Assembly (NCBI GenBank): GCA_019510185.1
Contig: JAEKKV010000015.1
Coordinates: forward strand, 124,001-188,000
DNA length: 64,000 nt
DNA from: Verrucomicrobiota bacterium
GTDB taxonomy: Bacteria > Verrucomicrobiota > Verrucomicrobiia > Opitutales > Opitutaceae
Reading direction: 5' to 3'
Positions 25,853 through 34,218 of the stretch are shown here, one piece after another; the first letter of the stretch is position 1; the number at the start of each line of letters is the position of its first letter. The translations under genes and the position numbers were made by a program. The notes beneath the pieces are model-generated. The model worked only from the letters and a program-made list of their open reading frames with translations, was not told where the DNA came from and did not search any database.

Positions 25853-28119
25853 AATTCACCGATGGCCAATGGATGCTGCAACCCGGCGTTGCCGCTCACT
25901 ATCCCGCCGAAGCAAACGACATCACCCGGGAGGGTGAACGCCTCGTCATCAGCGCGCCCGTGCGCCCCATCCGCCACCGTGGCGACACCCTTCAGGGGCC
26001 GCTGCTCACGGTGACGCTGAGCTCTCCGCTCGAAGGCGTCATCCGGGTCCGCATCGAGCACTACTCGGGCGCGGCCACGGTCGGGCCGGTCATCCCGCTG
26101 CAAGTCTCGGGTGACGCGCCTGTGCGTGTTGAACACACCGATACCGATACGCTCCTTCATTCCGGTCCGCTGGCGGCGAGGGTGAAAAAAGCCGGTGGCT
26201 GGGAGATCGCCTTCGAGCACGCCGGGCGCGTGCTCACGAAGAGTGGCTGGCGCGGCCAGGGCTACATCCAGCGCGACAGCGAGACCTTCGTCCACGAGCA
26301 GCTTTCTCTCGGCGTGGGCGAGTGCGTTTACGGACTCGGCGAGCGTTTTACCGCGTTTGTGAAAAACGGCCAGATCGTGGAGAACATCAACAAGGACGGC
26401 GGCACCGCCTGCGAGCAGGCCTACAAGAGCGTGCCGTTCTACCTGACGAACCGCGGCTACGGCGTGCTGGTCAACGAGACCGGCCCCGTTTCCTTCGAGG
26501 TCGCCTCGGAGAAGGTGGCCCGCGTGCAATTCAGCATTCCAGGCGAGAGTCTGGAGTATTTCATCATCGCCGGTCCGACGCCGAAGGACGTGCTGGCACG
26601 CCTCACCGCGCTCACGGGCAGGCCCGCGCTGCCGCCCGCGTGGTCGTTTGGCCTGTGGCTGTCCACGTCGTTTACCACCAACTACGACGAGGCCACCTGC
26701 ACGGAGTTCATCGAGGGCATGCGCACGCGCGACCTGCCGCTGCATGTGTTCCACTTCGACTGCTTCTGGATGCGCGAGTTCAATTGGTGCGACTTCGAGT
26801 GGGACGCGCGGGTGTTCCCCGATCCGGTCGGCATGTTGAAACGCCTGCATGATCGCGGCCTGAAGGTTTGCGTATGGATCAACTCCTACATCGCCCAACG
26901 CTCGCGGCTTTTCGCCGAGGGTGCGGCCAAGGGTTACTTCATCAAGCGCACCGACGGGCGTCCCTGGCAGACCGATCTCTGGCAACCGGGCATGGCCATC
27001 GTCGATTTTACCAACCCCGCCGCGAGCGCCTGGTATGCGGATCACCTCCGCCGCCTGCTCGACATGGGCGTGGACGCGCTCAAGACGGATTTCGGCGAGC
27101 GCATCCCGACCGAAGGCGTGGTTTACCACGACGGCTCCGACCCGGTGAAGATGCACAACCTCTACCCGATTCTCTACAACGAGTGCGTGTTCAACGTGCT
27201 GGTCGCGAAGCGCGGGGAGGGGGAGGCGGTGCTCTTCGCCCGCGCCTCCTACGCCTCCGGCCAGCGCCTGCCCGTGCACTGGGGTGGCGACTGTTGGTCC
27301 ACCTTCGAGTCGATGGCCGAAAGCCTGCGCGGCGGGCTTTCGCTCAGCCTGTGCGGCTTTGGCTTTTGGAGCCACGACATCGGTGGATTCGAGGGCACCG
27401 CGCCCGCTTCGATCTACAAACGCTGGGCGGCGTTCGGTCTGCTGTCCTCGCACAGCCGTCTGCACGGCAGCGGAAGTTATCGCATTCCGTGGGCCTATGA
27501 CGAGGAGGCGTGCGACGTGTTGCGCTTCTTCACGAAACTCAAGTGCCGCCTTATGCCTTATCTGTGGGCGGCGGCAGTGCAGGCGCATCGTGAAGGCATC
27601 CCGACGATGCGCGCGATGATGCTGGAGTTTCCAGGCGATCCGGCCTGCGACACGCTCGACCGCCAGTATCTGATCGGCGGCTCCGTGCTGGTGGCGCCCG
27701 TTTTCACCGAGGACGGCACGGTGGATTTCTATCTTCCCCCAGGACGCTGGACGCACCTGCTCAACGGCGAGGTGCGCGACGGCGGCCGCTGGTATCGTGA
27801 AAAACACGACTACCTCTCGCTGCCGCTCTATGTGCGCCCCGGCACGTTGCTCGCGCTGGGCGCGGACGACACCAAGCCTGACTACGATCAAACCCGCGGC
27901 GCGACCTTCCGCTTGTATGAACTCGCCGACGGCGCGAGTGCGTCCGCCCGGGTCTACGATTTGAAGGGTAAACTCGCCGCGACCCTTACGGCACACCGGA
28001 CCGGTGCTGAAGTCACCTTCACGGTGGACGGCACTCTGACGGATGCGACCGTGGCTCTCGCCGGAGGAGAGTCGGTTAAATTGTCTGGAGGTAAATCGAG
28101 CTGCGTTTTGCGTTCCTGA
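25849..28119 (+). CDS. GH31 alpha-xylosidase, YicI type, cytoplasmic
   Basis: A 756-residue enzyme similar along its whole length to E. coli YicI: MKFTDGQWMLQPG at the start, then FHFDCFWMREFNWCDFEWD (the Cys-Phe pair that shapes the xylose pocket), nucleophile D414 in KTDFGERIP and acid/base D481 in HWGGDC. YicI releases alpha-xylose from isoprimeverose-type units at the non-reducing end. There is no signal peptide. Coupled by overlap to the GH42 gene, it would alternate with beta-glucosidase in dismantling imported xyloglucan oligosaccharides. Confidence 0.96.
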   Translation: MKFTDGQWMLQPGVAAHYPAEANDITREGERLVISAPVRPIRHRGDTLQGPLLTVTLSSPLEGVIRVRIEHYSGAATVGPVIPLQVSGDAPVRVEHTDTDTLLHSGPLAARVKKAGGWEIAFEHAGRVLTKSGWRGQGYIQRDSETFVHEQLSLGVGECVYGLGERFTAFVKNGQIVENINKDGGTACEQAYKSVPFYLTNRGYGVLVNETGPVSFEVASEKVARVQFSIPGESLEYFIIAGPTPKDVLARLTALTGRPALPPAWSFGLWLSTSFTTNYDEATCTEFIEGMRTRDLPLHVFHFDCFWMREFNWCDFEWDARVFPDPVGMLKRLHDRGLKVCVWINSYIAQRSRLFAEGAAKGYFIKRTDGRPWQTDLWQPGMAIVDFTNPAASAWYADHLRRLLDMGVDALKTDFGERIPTEGVVYHDGSDPVKMHNLYPILYNECVFNVLVAKRGEGEAVLFARASYASGQRLPVHWGGDCWSTFESMAESLRGGLSLSLCGFGFWSHDIGGFEGTAPASIYKRWAAFGLLSSHSRLHGSGSYRIPWAYDEEACDVLRFFTKLKCRLMPYLWAAAVQAHREGIPTMRAMMLEFPGDPACDTLDRQYLIGGSVLVAPVFTEDGTVDFYLPPGRWTHLLNGEVRDGGRWYREKHDYLSLPLYVRPGTLLALGADDTKPDYDQTRGATFRLYELADGASASARVYDLKGKLAATLTAHRTGAEVTFTVDGTLTDATVALAGGESVKLSGGKSSCVLRS

Positions 28120-28132
28120 TTTAACGTTAATC
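28118..28132. promoter_or_regulatory. LacI-type operator before the first lacI gene
   Basis: GATTTAACGTTAATC has a perfect TTAACGTTAA core with the central CG typical of LacI-family sites. It begins at the end of the GH31 gene and lies 18-32 bases before the GTG start. It resembles the site at 19425-19440, so the regulator may control itself and the divergent GH74/transporter promoter. Confidence 0.65.
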
Positions 28133-28142
28133 CAAGCGCTTG
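28133..28142. promoter_or_regulatory. Second palindrome CAAGCGCTTG next to the operator
   Basis: A perfect 10-bp palindrome with the AAGCGCTT core seen in many LacI-family operators, directly abutting the previous site. It is not present in the divergent promoter at 19307-19513, so it may bind a different regulator. Confidence 0.4.
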
Positions 28143-28149
28143 CGCGCCG

Positions 28150-29259
28150 GTGATTCCGGCGCGATACGTTTCCGCCGTGCCCGAACTCCCCAAAAAGAAG
28201 AAAAAACACACCCGAGCCGCCACCTTGGCCGATGTCGGCCGGGCGGCCGGCGTCTCGCCGATGGCCGCTTCGGCGGTGCTCAACGGGGCGCGCACGTCTT
28301 CGCGCATTTCTCCGGAGACGCGCGGGCGCATCCTGGCGGCCGCCGCCAAACTTCATTACCGGCCCAACGCCGCCGCCCGTGCGCTTATTCGTCGGAGCAT
28401 GAGCACGCTCGGGGTCGCGGCGGTGGTGGATCGGGGGGAGCTTAACCACTATTTTTTGGAGGTCTTCAACGGCGTGCTTGAGACCGCCGCGCGCCACGGG
28501 CAGAACACCACCGTTTTCACCTTGCATGACTGGAAGCGCGATGCCCAACGCATTGCCAGCTTCTGCGACGGACGCATCGACGGGCTTTTGCTCGTCGCGC
28601 CGGTGTTCGGGCCGGAGTCGGCCGCGTTGCTGCCTGCCCACACGCCGCTTGTCGCTATCCACGCCAACATTGTGCTGCCGGGCGTCATCAACCTGGAATC
28701 CGACGAAGAGGCGGGCTCGTTTTCTCTCGTGCGCCGGCTGATCGAAATCGGCCACCGCCGCATTTTGCATCTGGCTGGTCCTGACGCGATGCTTGGCTCA
28801 GTCCGCCGTGTCGCGGGTTATCGGCGGGCGTTGGAAGAGTCGGGCATCTCGTATGATCCGAGGTTGGTGAAAACGGCCGGTTTCGCCACCGGCCAAGGCC
28901 GGGAGGCCATGCGTGCGTGGCTCGATGAACATGCGGGCGAACGGTTGCCCACGGCGGTGTTTTGCGCCAACGACGGTGTCGCCTTCGGGTGCATGGAGAC
29001 GCTGTCGGCCGCAGGGCTGCGCGTGCCCGACGACATCTCGGTGGCCGGCTTCGATGACACGCTGGCGGCGCGTGCCAGCGTGCCGCAGCTCTCGACCGTG
29101 CGCCAGCCTCTGCGACAGATGGGCGGTCGCGCAGTCGAGCTGCTCCTCGATCTCGCCCGCACCAATGAACTGGGCGAACCGGCGGCCACCGCTTCGCCCG
29201 TGGTGTTTCCCACCGAGCCGGTGTTGCGCGCTTCGGTGGCCGCTCCTTCACGGCCGTAG
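28150..29259 (+). CDS. LacI-family transcriptional regulator
   Basis: A 369-residue regulator. The DNA-binding helix-turn-helix and hinge run from about residue 24 (ATLADVGRAAGVSPMAASAVLNG) through RISPETRGRILAAAAKLHYRPNAAARAL. A periplasmic-binding-protein-like effector domain follows (about 90-365). No ATG fits; the start is GTG at 28150, or GTG at 28177, which would begin VPELPKKKKK. As the last gene of the transporter/GH42/GH31 operon, with its own palindromic upstream site, it is the likely sensor of a xyloglucan-derived sugar and repressor of the transporter and GH74 operons. Confidence 0.92.
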   Translation: MIPARYVSAVPELPKKKKKHTRAATLADVGRAAGVSPMAASAVLNGARTSSRISPETRGRILAAAAKLHYRPNAAARALIRRSMSTLGVAAVVDRGELNHYFLEVFNGVLETAARHGQNTTVFTLHDWKRDAQRIASFCDGRIDGLLLVAPVFGPESAALLPAHTPLVAIHANIVLPGVINLESDEEAGSFSLVRRLIEIGHRRILHLAGPDAMLGSVRRVAGYRRALEESGISYDPRLVKTAGFATGQGREAMRAWLDEHAGERLPTAVFCANDGVAFGCMETLSAAGLRVPDDISVAGFDDTLAARASVPQLSTVRQPLRQMGGRAVELLLDLARTNELGEPAATASPVVFPTEPVLRASVAAPSRP

Positions 29260-29261
29260 GT

Positions 29262-29280
29262 CGGCTTCGTGCGGAAGCCG
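29262..29280. terminator. Hairpin between convergent lacI genes
   Basis: CGGCTTC and GAAGCCG form a 7-bp stem around a 5-base loop in the 43-base gap between the convergent regulators. No T-run on either side, so a two-way terminator role is only suggested. Confidence 0.35.
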
Positions 29281-29302
29281 TTCGGCGGTCCGGAGGTGCG
29301 GA

Positions 29303-30346
29303 TCAGTTGAGGCGTCGAGTCGTGTTGCCGTCGCGCCAGACGCCTTCGACATGAAGCGTGCGCGGGGCCGAAACCGGTCCGCGCTCGTTGCGTTGGAGTC
29401 GCCCGATCAGCATGTCCACCGCAGCCTCGCCGATATCATGCATGCGTTCGTCGATGCCGGACATATCGGCGGGCGCGCAGCCGAGTTCCAACGCGGCGAC
29501 GCCGAGTTCTTCGGGCACGGCGGCCACTTCACGGACGATGCGCAACATGTAGTCCGCGCTGGCTAGAAGCACGGCATCCGGCCGTTCCTTCCGCAGCCAA
29601 GTGCGCACGTTGTCGGCGGTGGTCTCTTCGCCGGGGAGTATAAGGGGGGCGACCCGTCGTTCCGGGGGGAGCAGATCGAGCTTCACCAGATTCGCCGCAT
29701 GGTATTGGTGGTCGCAGCGGATGCTTAGGCCGGGGTTGTTGAGAAAACCGATGCGCCGGTAGCCTCGGGCCTCCAGTTCCGCCCATGCACGGTTAAAGTT
29801 GTGAAAATGATCGATGCAGGTGCGGGAAAGCCCCGGTGTCTTGACCGACAAGTCGGCGGTGACCGCGGCGAAATTCTCCCATCGGGTGAACCGGCTTGGA
29901 GTGGTGCCGAATTTAGGCGCGAGAATCAGGCCGGGAATACCGCGGGTGACGAGAATTTGGTTTAACCGCTCAGGAGACATGCCATTGGGGCCGACACGGA
30001 ACTCCTCGACCAGGTAACCGCGTCGCTTGGCCTGCGCCTCGATCCCCGCCCACATCGTCTGAAAAATCGGGAAGTCGCGCCAGTTCCAGTCGGCTTCGGG
30101 TTCGTTGATAACCGCGAGCACGGTATCGCGCCGTGTGGCGGTTTCCTCGTGGAGGCGCGACATAAGAAGCGCGATCAACGGGTTGGGCTGGTAACCCAGT
30201 TCGCTCGCGGCCTTGAGCACCCGATCTCGGGTGGCGGTCGCGATTTCCGGGTGGTTGCGCAAGGCCATTGAGACCGTGGATCGCCCGAGCCCCACCTTGC
30301 GGGCAATATCGGCCATGGATATAGGGCGGGCTGACGTTTCGGACAT
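29303..30346 (-). CDS. Second LacI-family transcriptional regulator
   Basis: A 347-residue regulator. Helix-turn-helix at residues about 9-30 (SMADIARKVGLGRSTVSMALRNHPEIA), hinge near 50-60 (ELGYQPNPLIALLMSRLH), then the sugar-sensing domain. It points away from the secreted-enzyme cluster that begins at 30939, and a copy of the motif CCTGAACAGTGTCAGA lies 45 bases ahead of its start. This motif recurs before several cluster genes, so this protein is the best candidate for their regulator, including autoregulation. The effector is unknown. Confidence 0.93.
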   Translation of the reverse strand: MSETSARPISMADIARKVGLGRSTVSMALRNHPEIATATRDRVLKAASELGYQPNPLIALLMSRLHEETATRRDTVLAVINEPEADWNWRDFPIFQTMWAGIEAQAKRRGYLVEEFRVGPNGMSPERLNQILVTRGIPGLILAPKFGTTPSRFTRWENFAAVTADLSVKTPGLSRTCIDHFHNFNRAWAELEARGYRRIGFLNNPGLSIRCDHQYHAANLVKLDLLPPERRVAPLILPGEETTADNVRTWLRKERPDAVLLASADYMLRIVREVAAVPEELGVAALELGCAPADMSGIDERMHDIGEAAVDMLIGRLQRNERGPVSAPRTLHVEGVWRDGNTTRRLN

Positions 30347-30390
30347 AGGATAGCGCGTTCAGTGAGGGGGAGGGAATCGAGGCGAAAGCG

Positions 30391-30406
30391 CCTGAACAGT
30401 GTCAGA
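30391..30406. promoter_or_regulatory. Recurrent motif, site 1 (before second lacI)
   Basis: CCTGAACAGTGTCAGA, an imperfect palindrome with CTGA/TCAG arms. It closely matches sites at 38379, 45347, 57691 and 63658. Located in the divergent region between the second lacI and the secreted-enzyme cluster. Confidence 0.6.
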
Positions 30407-30482
30407 TGCAACGGGGTCGTCAATAGGTAGAGCGTAACTGAGGCTCCGAAACCCGCAGGGACGTGGCGCGTTGCGTCTGACA
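30400..30482. repeat. 83-bp unit bounded by 14-bp inverted repeats
   Basis: TGTCAGATGCAACG (30400-30413) and CGTTGCGTCTGACA (30469-30482) are inverted copies with one mismatch, 55 bases apart. The left arm overlaps the recurrent regulatory motif at 30391. They could be two opposed binding sites for a looping regulator, the ends of a tiny mobile-element remnant, or an RNA stem. Confidence 0.5.
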
Positions 30483-30540
30483 TCCCAAGTTTTCCCTAAA
30501 ATGACTATCTCCTGACGGGCTCGCCCCGAAGACGCTCACC

Positions 30541-30885
30541 GTGCAAACCCCAGCCGCTATGATGCATCAAAGCCATCGTGCGCACGCCGCAATTTCCCGG
30601 GGCGTCGACGGCTGCCCCCGCACTCATTGCGCGCGCAACATCCGCGACGAGGGCGAAAGGTCCGCCTTTGGCCTGCCCAGCGTCACGGGCGTGCTGGTGG
30701 TGGATCTTCCAGCGCAGTCCGCCTTGGCCAAGGCCGGGCTGCGGAAAAACGACGTCATCCTTTCCCTCAACGGTGGCAAAACGCCGGATACGAAATCACT
30801 GATGATCGCGTCGAACGTCCGCGCGCCCTTTGACATTAGAATCACCCGAAACGAAGGGGGATACATCATTCGACTCACCCCTTAG
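30541..30885 (+). pseudogene. Isolated PDZ-domain fragment
   Basis: A 114-residue open frame (GTG at 30541; ATG also at 30559) whose last 75 residues are a recognisable PDZ-like module: GLPSVTGVLVVDLPAQSALAKAGLRKNDVI (start and end given) followed by NGGKTP and SLMIASN. The first 38 residues look non-native (Arg, His, Cys rich). No signal peptide is seen. PDZ modules of this kind sit at the C-terminus of larger secreted enzymes in related bacteria, so I read it as the remnant of a deleted gene, although a small expressed protein cannot be excluded. The stretch 30347-30540 holds only the regulatory motif and inverted repeats. Confidence 0.45.
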
Positions 30886-30938
30886 CAGCTTCGAATTCCA
30901 TCCTTACACACTCCTTACAAGTTCTCCATCCACACTTC

Positions 30939-32558
30939 ATGATACCCATCAAGTTAGCGTTTTCACTGCTCGGAGCTTCGCTCGCAACCGCTATGGTGCA
31001 AGCCGATGTGCTGAAACTCCCGCCCATTGCTGACGGTCCCTTCAAACCGAATTGGGATTCTCTGGAGACTTACCAGACGGCGCCGGAATGGTATCGCGAT
31101 GCGAAGTTCGGCATCTGGGCGCACTGGGGACCGCAATGCGAGCCCGAGCATGGCGACTGGTATGCGCGTAGCATGTATGAGGAAGGGAGTTGGAATTACA
31201 AAACGCACATCACGGAATACGGACACCCTTCCAAGGAGGGATTCAAGGACGTGATCCACACTTGGAAGGCGGAGCGTTTCGATCCCGACACCCTGCTGAA
31301 ACTCTACAAGGAAAACGGCGCAAAGATCTTCATGGCTCTGGCCAATCACCACGACAATTTCGACCTCTACAACTCGAAGTATCAGCCGTGGAACTCCGTC
31401 GCGCTCGGTCCCAAGAAAGATTTGATTGGCGGCTGGGCGAAGGCGGCGAAGGCGAACGGTCTGCGCTTCGGCGTAAGCGTTCACGCTTCCCACGCCTGGA
31501 TGTGGTATGAGCCGGCCCAAGGTGCCGACAAATCCGGTCCCCTCGCGGGCGTCCCTTATGATGGCAAACTCACGAAGGCCGACGGCAAGGGTCAGTGGTG
31601 GGACGGTCTCGATCCCCAGGATCTCTACGCGCAAAATCACGCGCCCATGGGGTATCATTGGGAATGGGAAGCCACCAAAGGCAGCAGCGTGCCCGATGCG
31701 GCCTACATGGAGAAATTCTTCAAGCGCACGCAGCAGCTGTGGGACGACTATAAACCGGACCAGATCTATTTCGACGACACCGTGCTGCCGCTCCACGGAG
31801 TTACCGACGAAGTCGGCCTCAAACTCGCCGCGCATTTCTATAACACGCGTCTCGACAAGAACGGCCGCACCCAGGCGGTGATGAACGGCAAGTGGCTTTC
31901 CGATAAACAACGTCGCGCCCTGGTTTATGACATCGAACGCGGCAAGGCGCACGACATCCTGCCGCAACCGTGGCAGACCGATACCTGCATCGGCTCGTGG
32001 CACTACGACCGGGGAATTTATAACGGGAAGGCCTACAAACCCGCATCATCCGTGGTGCGGATGCTGGCCGACATCGTGAGCAAGAACGGCAATCTCATGC
32101 TGAGCGTGCCGCTGCGCCGGGATGGCCAGCCGGATGAATTGGAAATCGAAATCGTCAAGGAAATCGGCGCGTGGTTGAAAGTGAACGGCGAGGCGATCTA
32201 CGCGACCCGTCCGTGGAAAATTTATGGCGAAGGACCCTCCACGCAGGTGGCCGAGAAAGGCCAGTTTGACGGACAAAAAGACGTCTCCGACAAGCCCTTC
32301 ACCTCCGAGGACATCCGGTTCACGCAGTCGAAGGACGGCAAGACGCTTTACGCCATCGCGCTGGAGCTTCCCAAGGACGGCCAATTCACGGTCAAATCCC
32401 TGGCATCCGATTCGCCGCAGTGGCCGGGCAAAATCGGCAGCGTCGAGCTCGCCGGCGGTGGTAAATTGAAATTCACGCGCGACGTCGACGGCCTGCACGT
32501 TTCTCTGCCGGAGAAATTCAACGGCAAGATCGCCTTCGCCCTGAAGGTTCAATCCTGA
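30939..32558 (+). CDS. GH29 alpha-L-fucosidase, secreted
   Basis: A 539-residue enzyme with a signal peptide (MIPIKLAFSLLGASLATAMVQA). GH29 features are EWYRDAKFGIWAHWGP near residue 50, FMALANHHDNFDLYNSKY, and the nucleophile Asp D279 in QIYFDDT. A C-terminal beta-sandwich of about 130 residues (from WKIYGEGP on) is typical. It removes terminal alpha-L-fucose, as found on fucosylated xyloglucan side chains; the preferred linkage cannot be told from sequence. First gene of the secreted-enzyme cluster, 31 bases ahead of the GH39 gene. Confidence 0.94.
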   Translation: MIPIKLAFSLLGASLATAMVQADVLKLPPIADGPFKPNWDSLETYQTAPEWYRDAKFGIWAHWGPQCEPEHGDWYARSMYEEGSWNYKTHITEYGHPSKEGFKDVIHTWKAERFDPDTLLKLYKENGAKIFMALANHHDNFDLYNSKYQPWNSVALGPKKDLIGGWAKAAKANGLRFGVSVHASHAWMWYEPAQGADKSGPLAGVPYDGKLTKADGKGQWWDGLDPQDLYAQNHAPMGYHWEWEATKGSSVPDAAYMEKFFKRTQQLWDDYKPDQIYFDDTVLPLHGVTDEVGLKLAAHFYNTRLDKNGRTQAVMNGKWLSDKQRRALVYDIERGKAHDILPQPWQTDTCIGSWHYDRGIYNGKAYKPASSVVRMLADIVSKNGNLMLSVPLRRDGQPDELEIEIVKEIGAWLKVNGEAIYATRPWKIYGEGPSTQVAEKGQFDGQKDVSDKPFTSEDIRFTQSKDGKTLYAIALELPKDGQFTVKSLASDSPQWPGKIGSVELAGGGKLKFTRDVDGLHVSLPEKFNGKIAFALKVQS

Positions 32559-32589
32559 TTCCGACCGCCCGATTTAGCTGCCAACCACG

Positions 32590-34218
32590 ATGAATCTTAC
32601 GACACGACACCTTGCCCCCGGACTTGCCGCGTTGATTGCGACCGCCGTCTTGTCGGCGGCCGACACCCCTGAGGTGATCCGGACCGTCTCCGCCGACCTG
32701 CAGCAAGTCAACGGCCCGCTCAACACGATGTTCAAGCGCTGCGTGGGCGCGGGTCGGGCCAACGAAGGACTGCGCGCCGACTGGCAGCGCCAGCTCACCG
32801 TGGTGCGGCGCGAGTGCGGCTTCGAATACATCCGCTTCCACGGTTTATTCTGCGACGACATGGGCGTTTACCGGGAGGTCGGTGGCAAACCCGAATACAA
32901 CTGGCACTACATCGACGAGCTCTTCGATTTTCTCCATGGGATCGGCATGAAGCCGTTTGTGGAACTCGGCTTTATGCCTACGGGATTGGCCAGCGGTTCC
33001 CAGACCATCTTCTGGTGGAAGGGTAACATCACGCCCCCGAAAGATTATGCGAAATGGGAGGCGTTCATCGCCGCCTTCGTGCGGCATTGCACCGAGCGCT
33101 ATGGGGCCGACGAGGTGCGCTCGTGGTATTTTGAAGTTTGGAACGAGCCAAATCTCGACGGTTTTTGGATGGGCAATCCCCAGAAGAAACCCTGGGCAGA
33201 GTGGGCGCCCGGCGGTCGTGCCGAATATTTCAAACTCTACGCGAGCACGGCGCGCGCCGTGAAATCTATCGACCCGGCTTATCGGGTCGGCGGCCCCGCC
33301 ACGGCAGGTTGCGGATGGGTGCCGGAGTTCATCGAATTCTGCAACACGAGCCACGTTCCCGTGGATTTCGTCTCCACGCATACCTATGGAGTGGATGTTG
33401 GATATCTGGACGAAACCGGCACCGCCGGCACGGCGCTTTCCCTTAATCCTAATTCGATCTTCGGCGAGGTCCGGGAGATGCGCCAAATCATTGCCAAATC
33501 GCCAAGCCCCAAGCTGGAACTTCACTTCACCGAATGGAGCAGCTCCTACACGCCCTCCGATCCGTTTCACGACAGTTATCACAGCGCGGCCTACATCTTG
33601 GACAAACTCAAGAACTGCGGTGACGCCGCGCAATCGATGTCTTATTGGACGTTCACCGATATCTTTGAGGAGGGTGGTCCGCGCTGGCAGGCATTTCACG
33701 GCGGTTTCGGTCTGATAAACTATCAGGATATCAAAAAGTCCGCGTATCGTGCCTATCAGTTTCTGAACCGGCTCGGCGCGACGGAACTGAAGAGCAGCGA
33801 TTCGTCGTCGTGGATCTGCACCGACTCTTCCGGTGGAGTGCAGGCGTTGATCTGGGATTTCACCAACACGTTTCCGGGCAAGGACACGATCAACCAGATC
33901 TTCTACAGGCGCGACTTACCCGCGAAGCCAAAAGGCGTGATCGCGCTTAACCTGTCGCACTTGCCCGCCGGCAAATACGCCATGGAAACCTATAAGGTGG
34001 GTTATCGCGTCAACGACCCCTACGCAACCTACCGGGATCTCGGCGCGCCCGCGCAACTCACCAAGGATCAGGTCTCCAAGATCAAAGCCGAAAACAACGG
34101 CGCCCCTGTGGATGTCCGCACCGTGGAGATCGGACCCGATGGGAAGTTTACGCATCAATTCGATCTCCGTGAAAACGACGCCGTGCTGATCACCTTCACT
34201 CCGCAAAAATTACGGTGA
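32590..34218 (+). CDS. GH39 glycosidase (probable beta-xylosidase type), secreted
   Basis: A 542-residue protein with a signal peptide (LAALIATAVLSAA). The clan GH-A barrel carries the acid/base E186 in EVWNEPNLDGFW and nucleophile E315 in LHFTEWSSSY, the classic GH39 pair. The C-terminal beta domain runs from about 400. Known GH39 activities include beta-xylosidase, alpha-L-iduronidase and others; beta-xylosidase best fits the plant-polysaccharide setting. The stop overlaps the GH5 start (GTGA), so the two are translationally coupled. Confidence 0.9.
   Translation: MNLTTRHLAPGLAALIATAVLSAADTPEVIRTVSADLQQVNGPLNTMFKRCVGAGRANEGLRADWQRQLTVVRRECGFEYIRFHGLFCDDMGVYREVGGKPEYNWHYIDELFDFLHGIGMKPFVELGFMPTGLASGSQTIFWWKGNITPPKDYAKWEAFIAAFVRHCTERYGADEVRSWYFEVWNEPNLDGFWMGNPQKKPWAEWAPGGRAEYFKLYASTARAVKSIDPAYRVGGPATAGCGWVPEFIEFCNTSHVPVDFVSTHTYGVDVGYLDETGTAGTALSLNPNSIFGEVREMRQIIAKSPSPKLELHFTEWSSSYTPSDPFHDSYHSAAYILDKLKNCGDAAQSMSYWTFTDIFEEGGPRWQAFHGGFGLINYQDIKKSAYRAYQFLNRLGATELKSSDSSSWICTDSSGGVQALIWDFTNTFPGKDTINQIFYRRDLPAKPKGVIALNLSHLPAGKYAMETYKVGYRVNDPYATYRDLGAPAQLTKDQVSKIKAENNGAPVDVRTVEIGPDGKFTHQFDLRENDAVLITFTPQKLR

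Noticed and set aside
25828..28770. 980-codon minus-strand frame over the YicI-like GH31 and lacI
   Set aside because: Crosses two well-supported genes on the other strand and has shadow-like composition.
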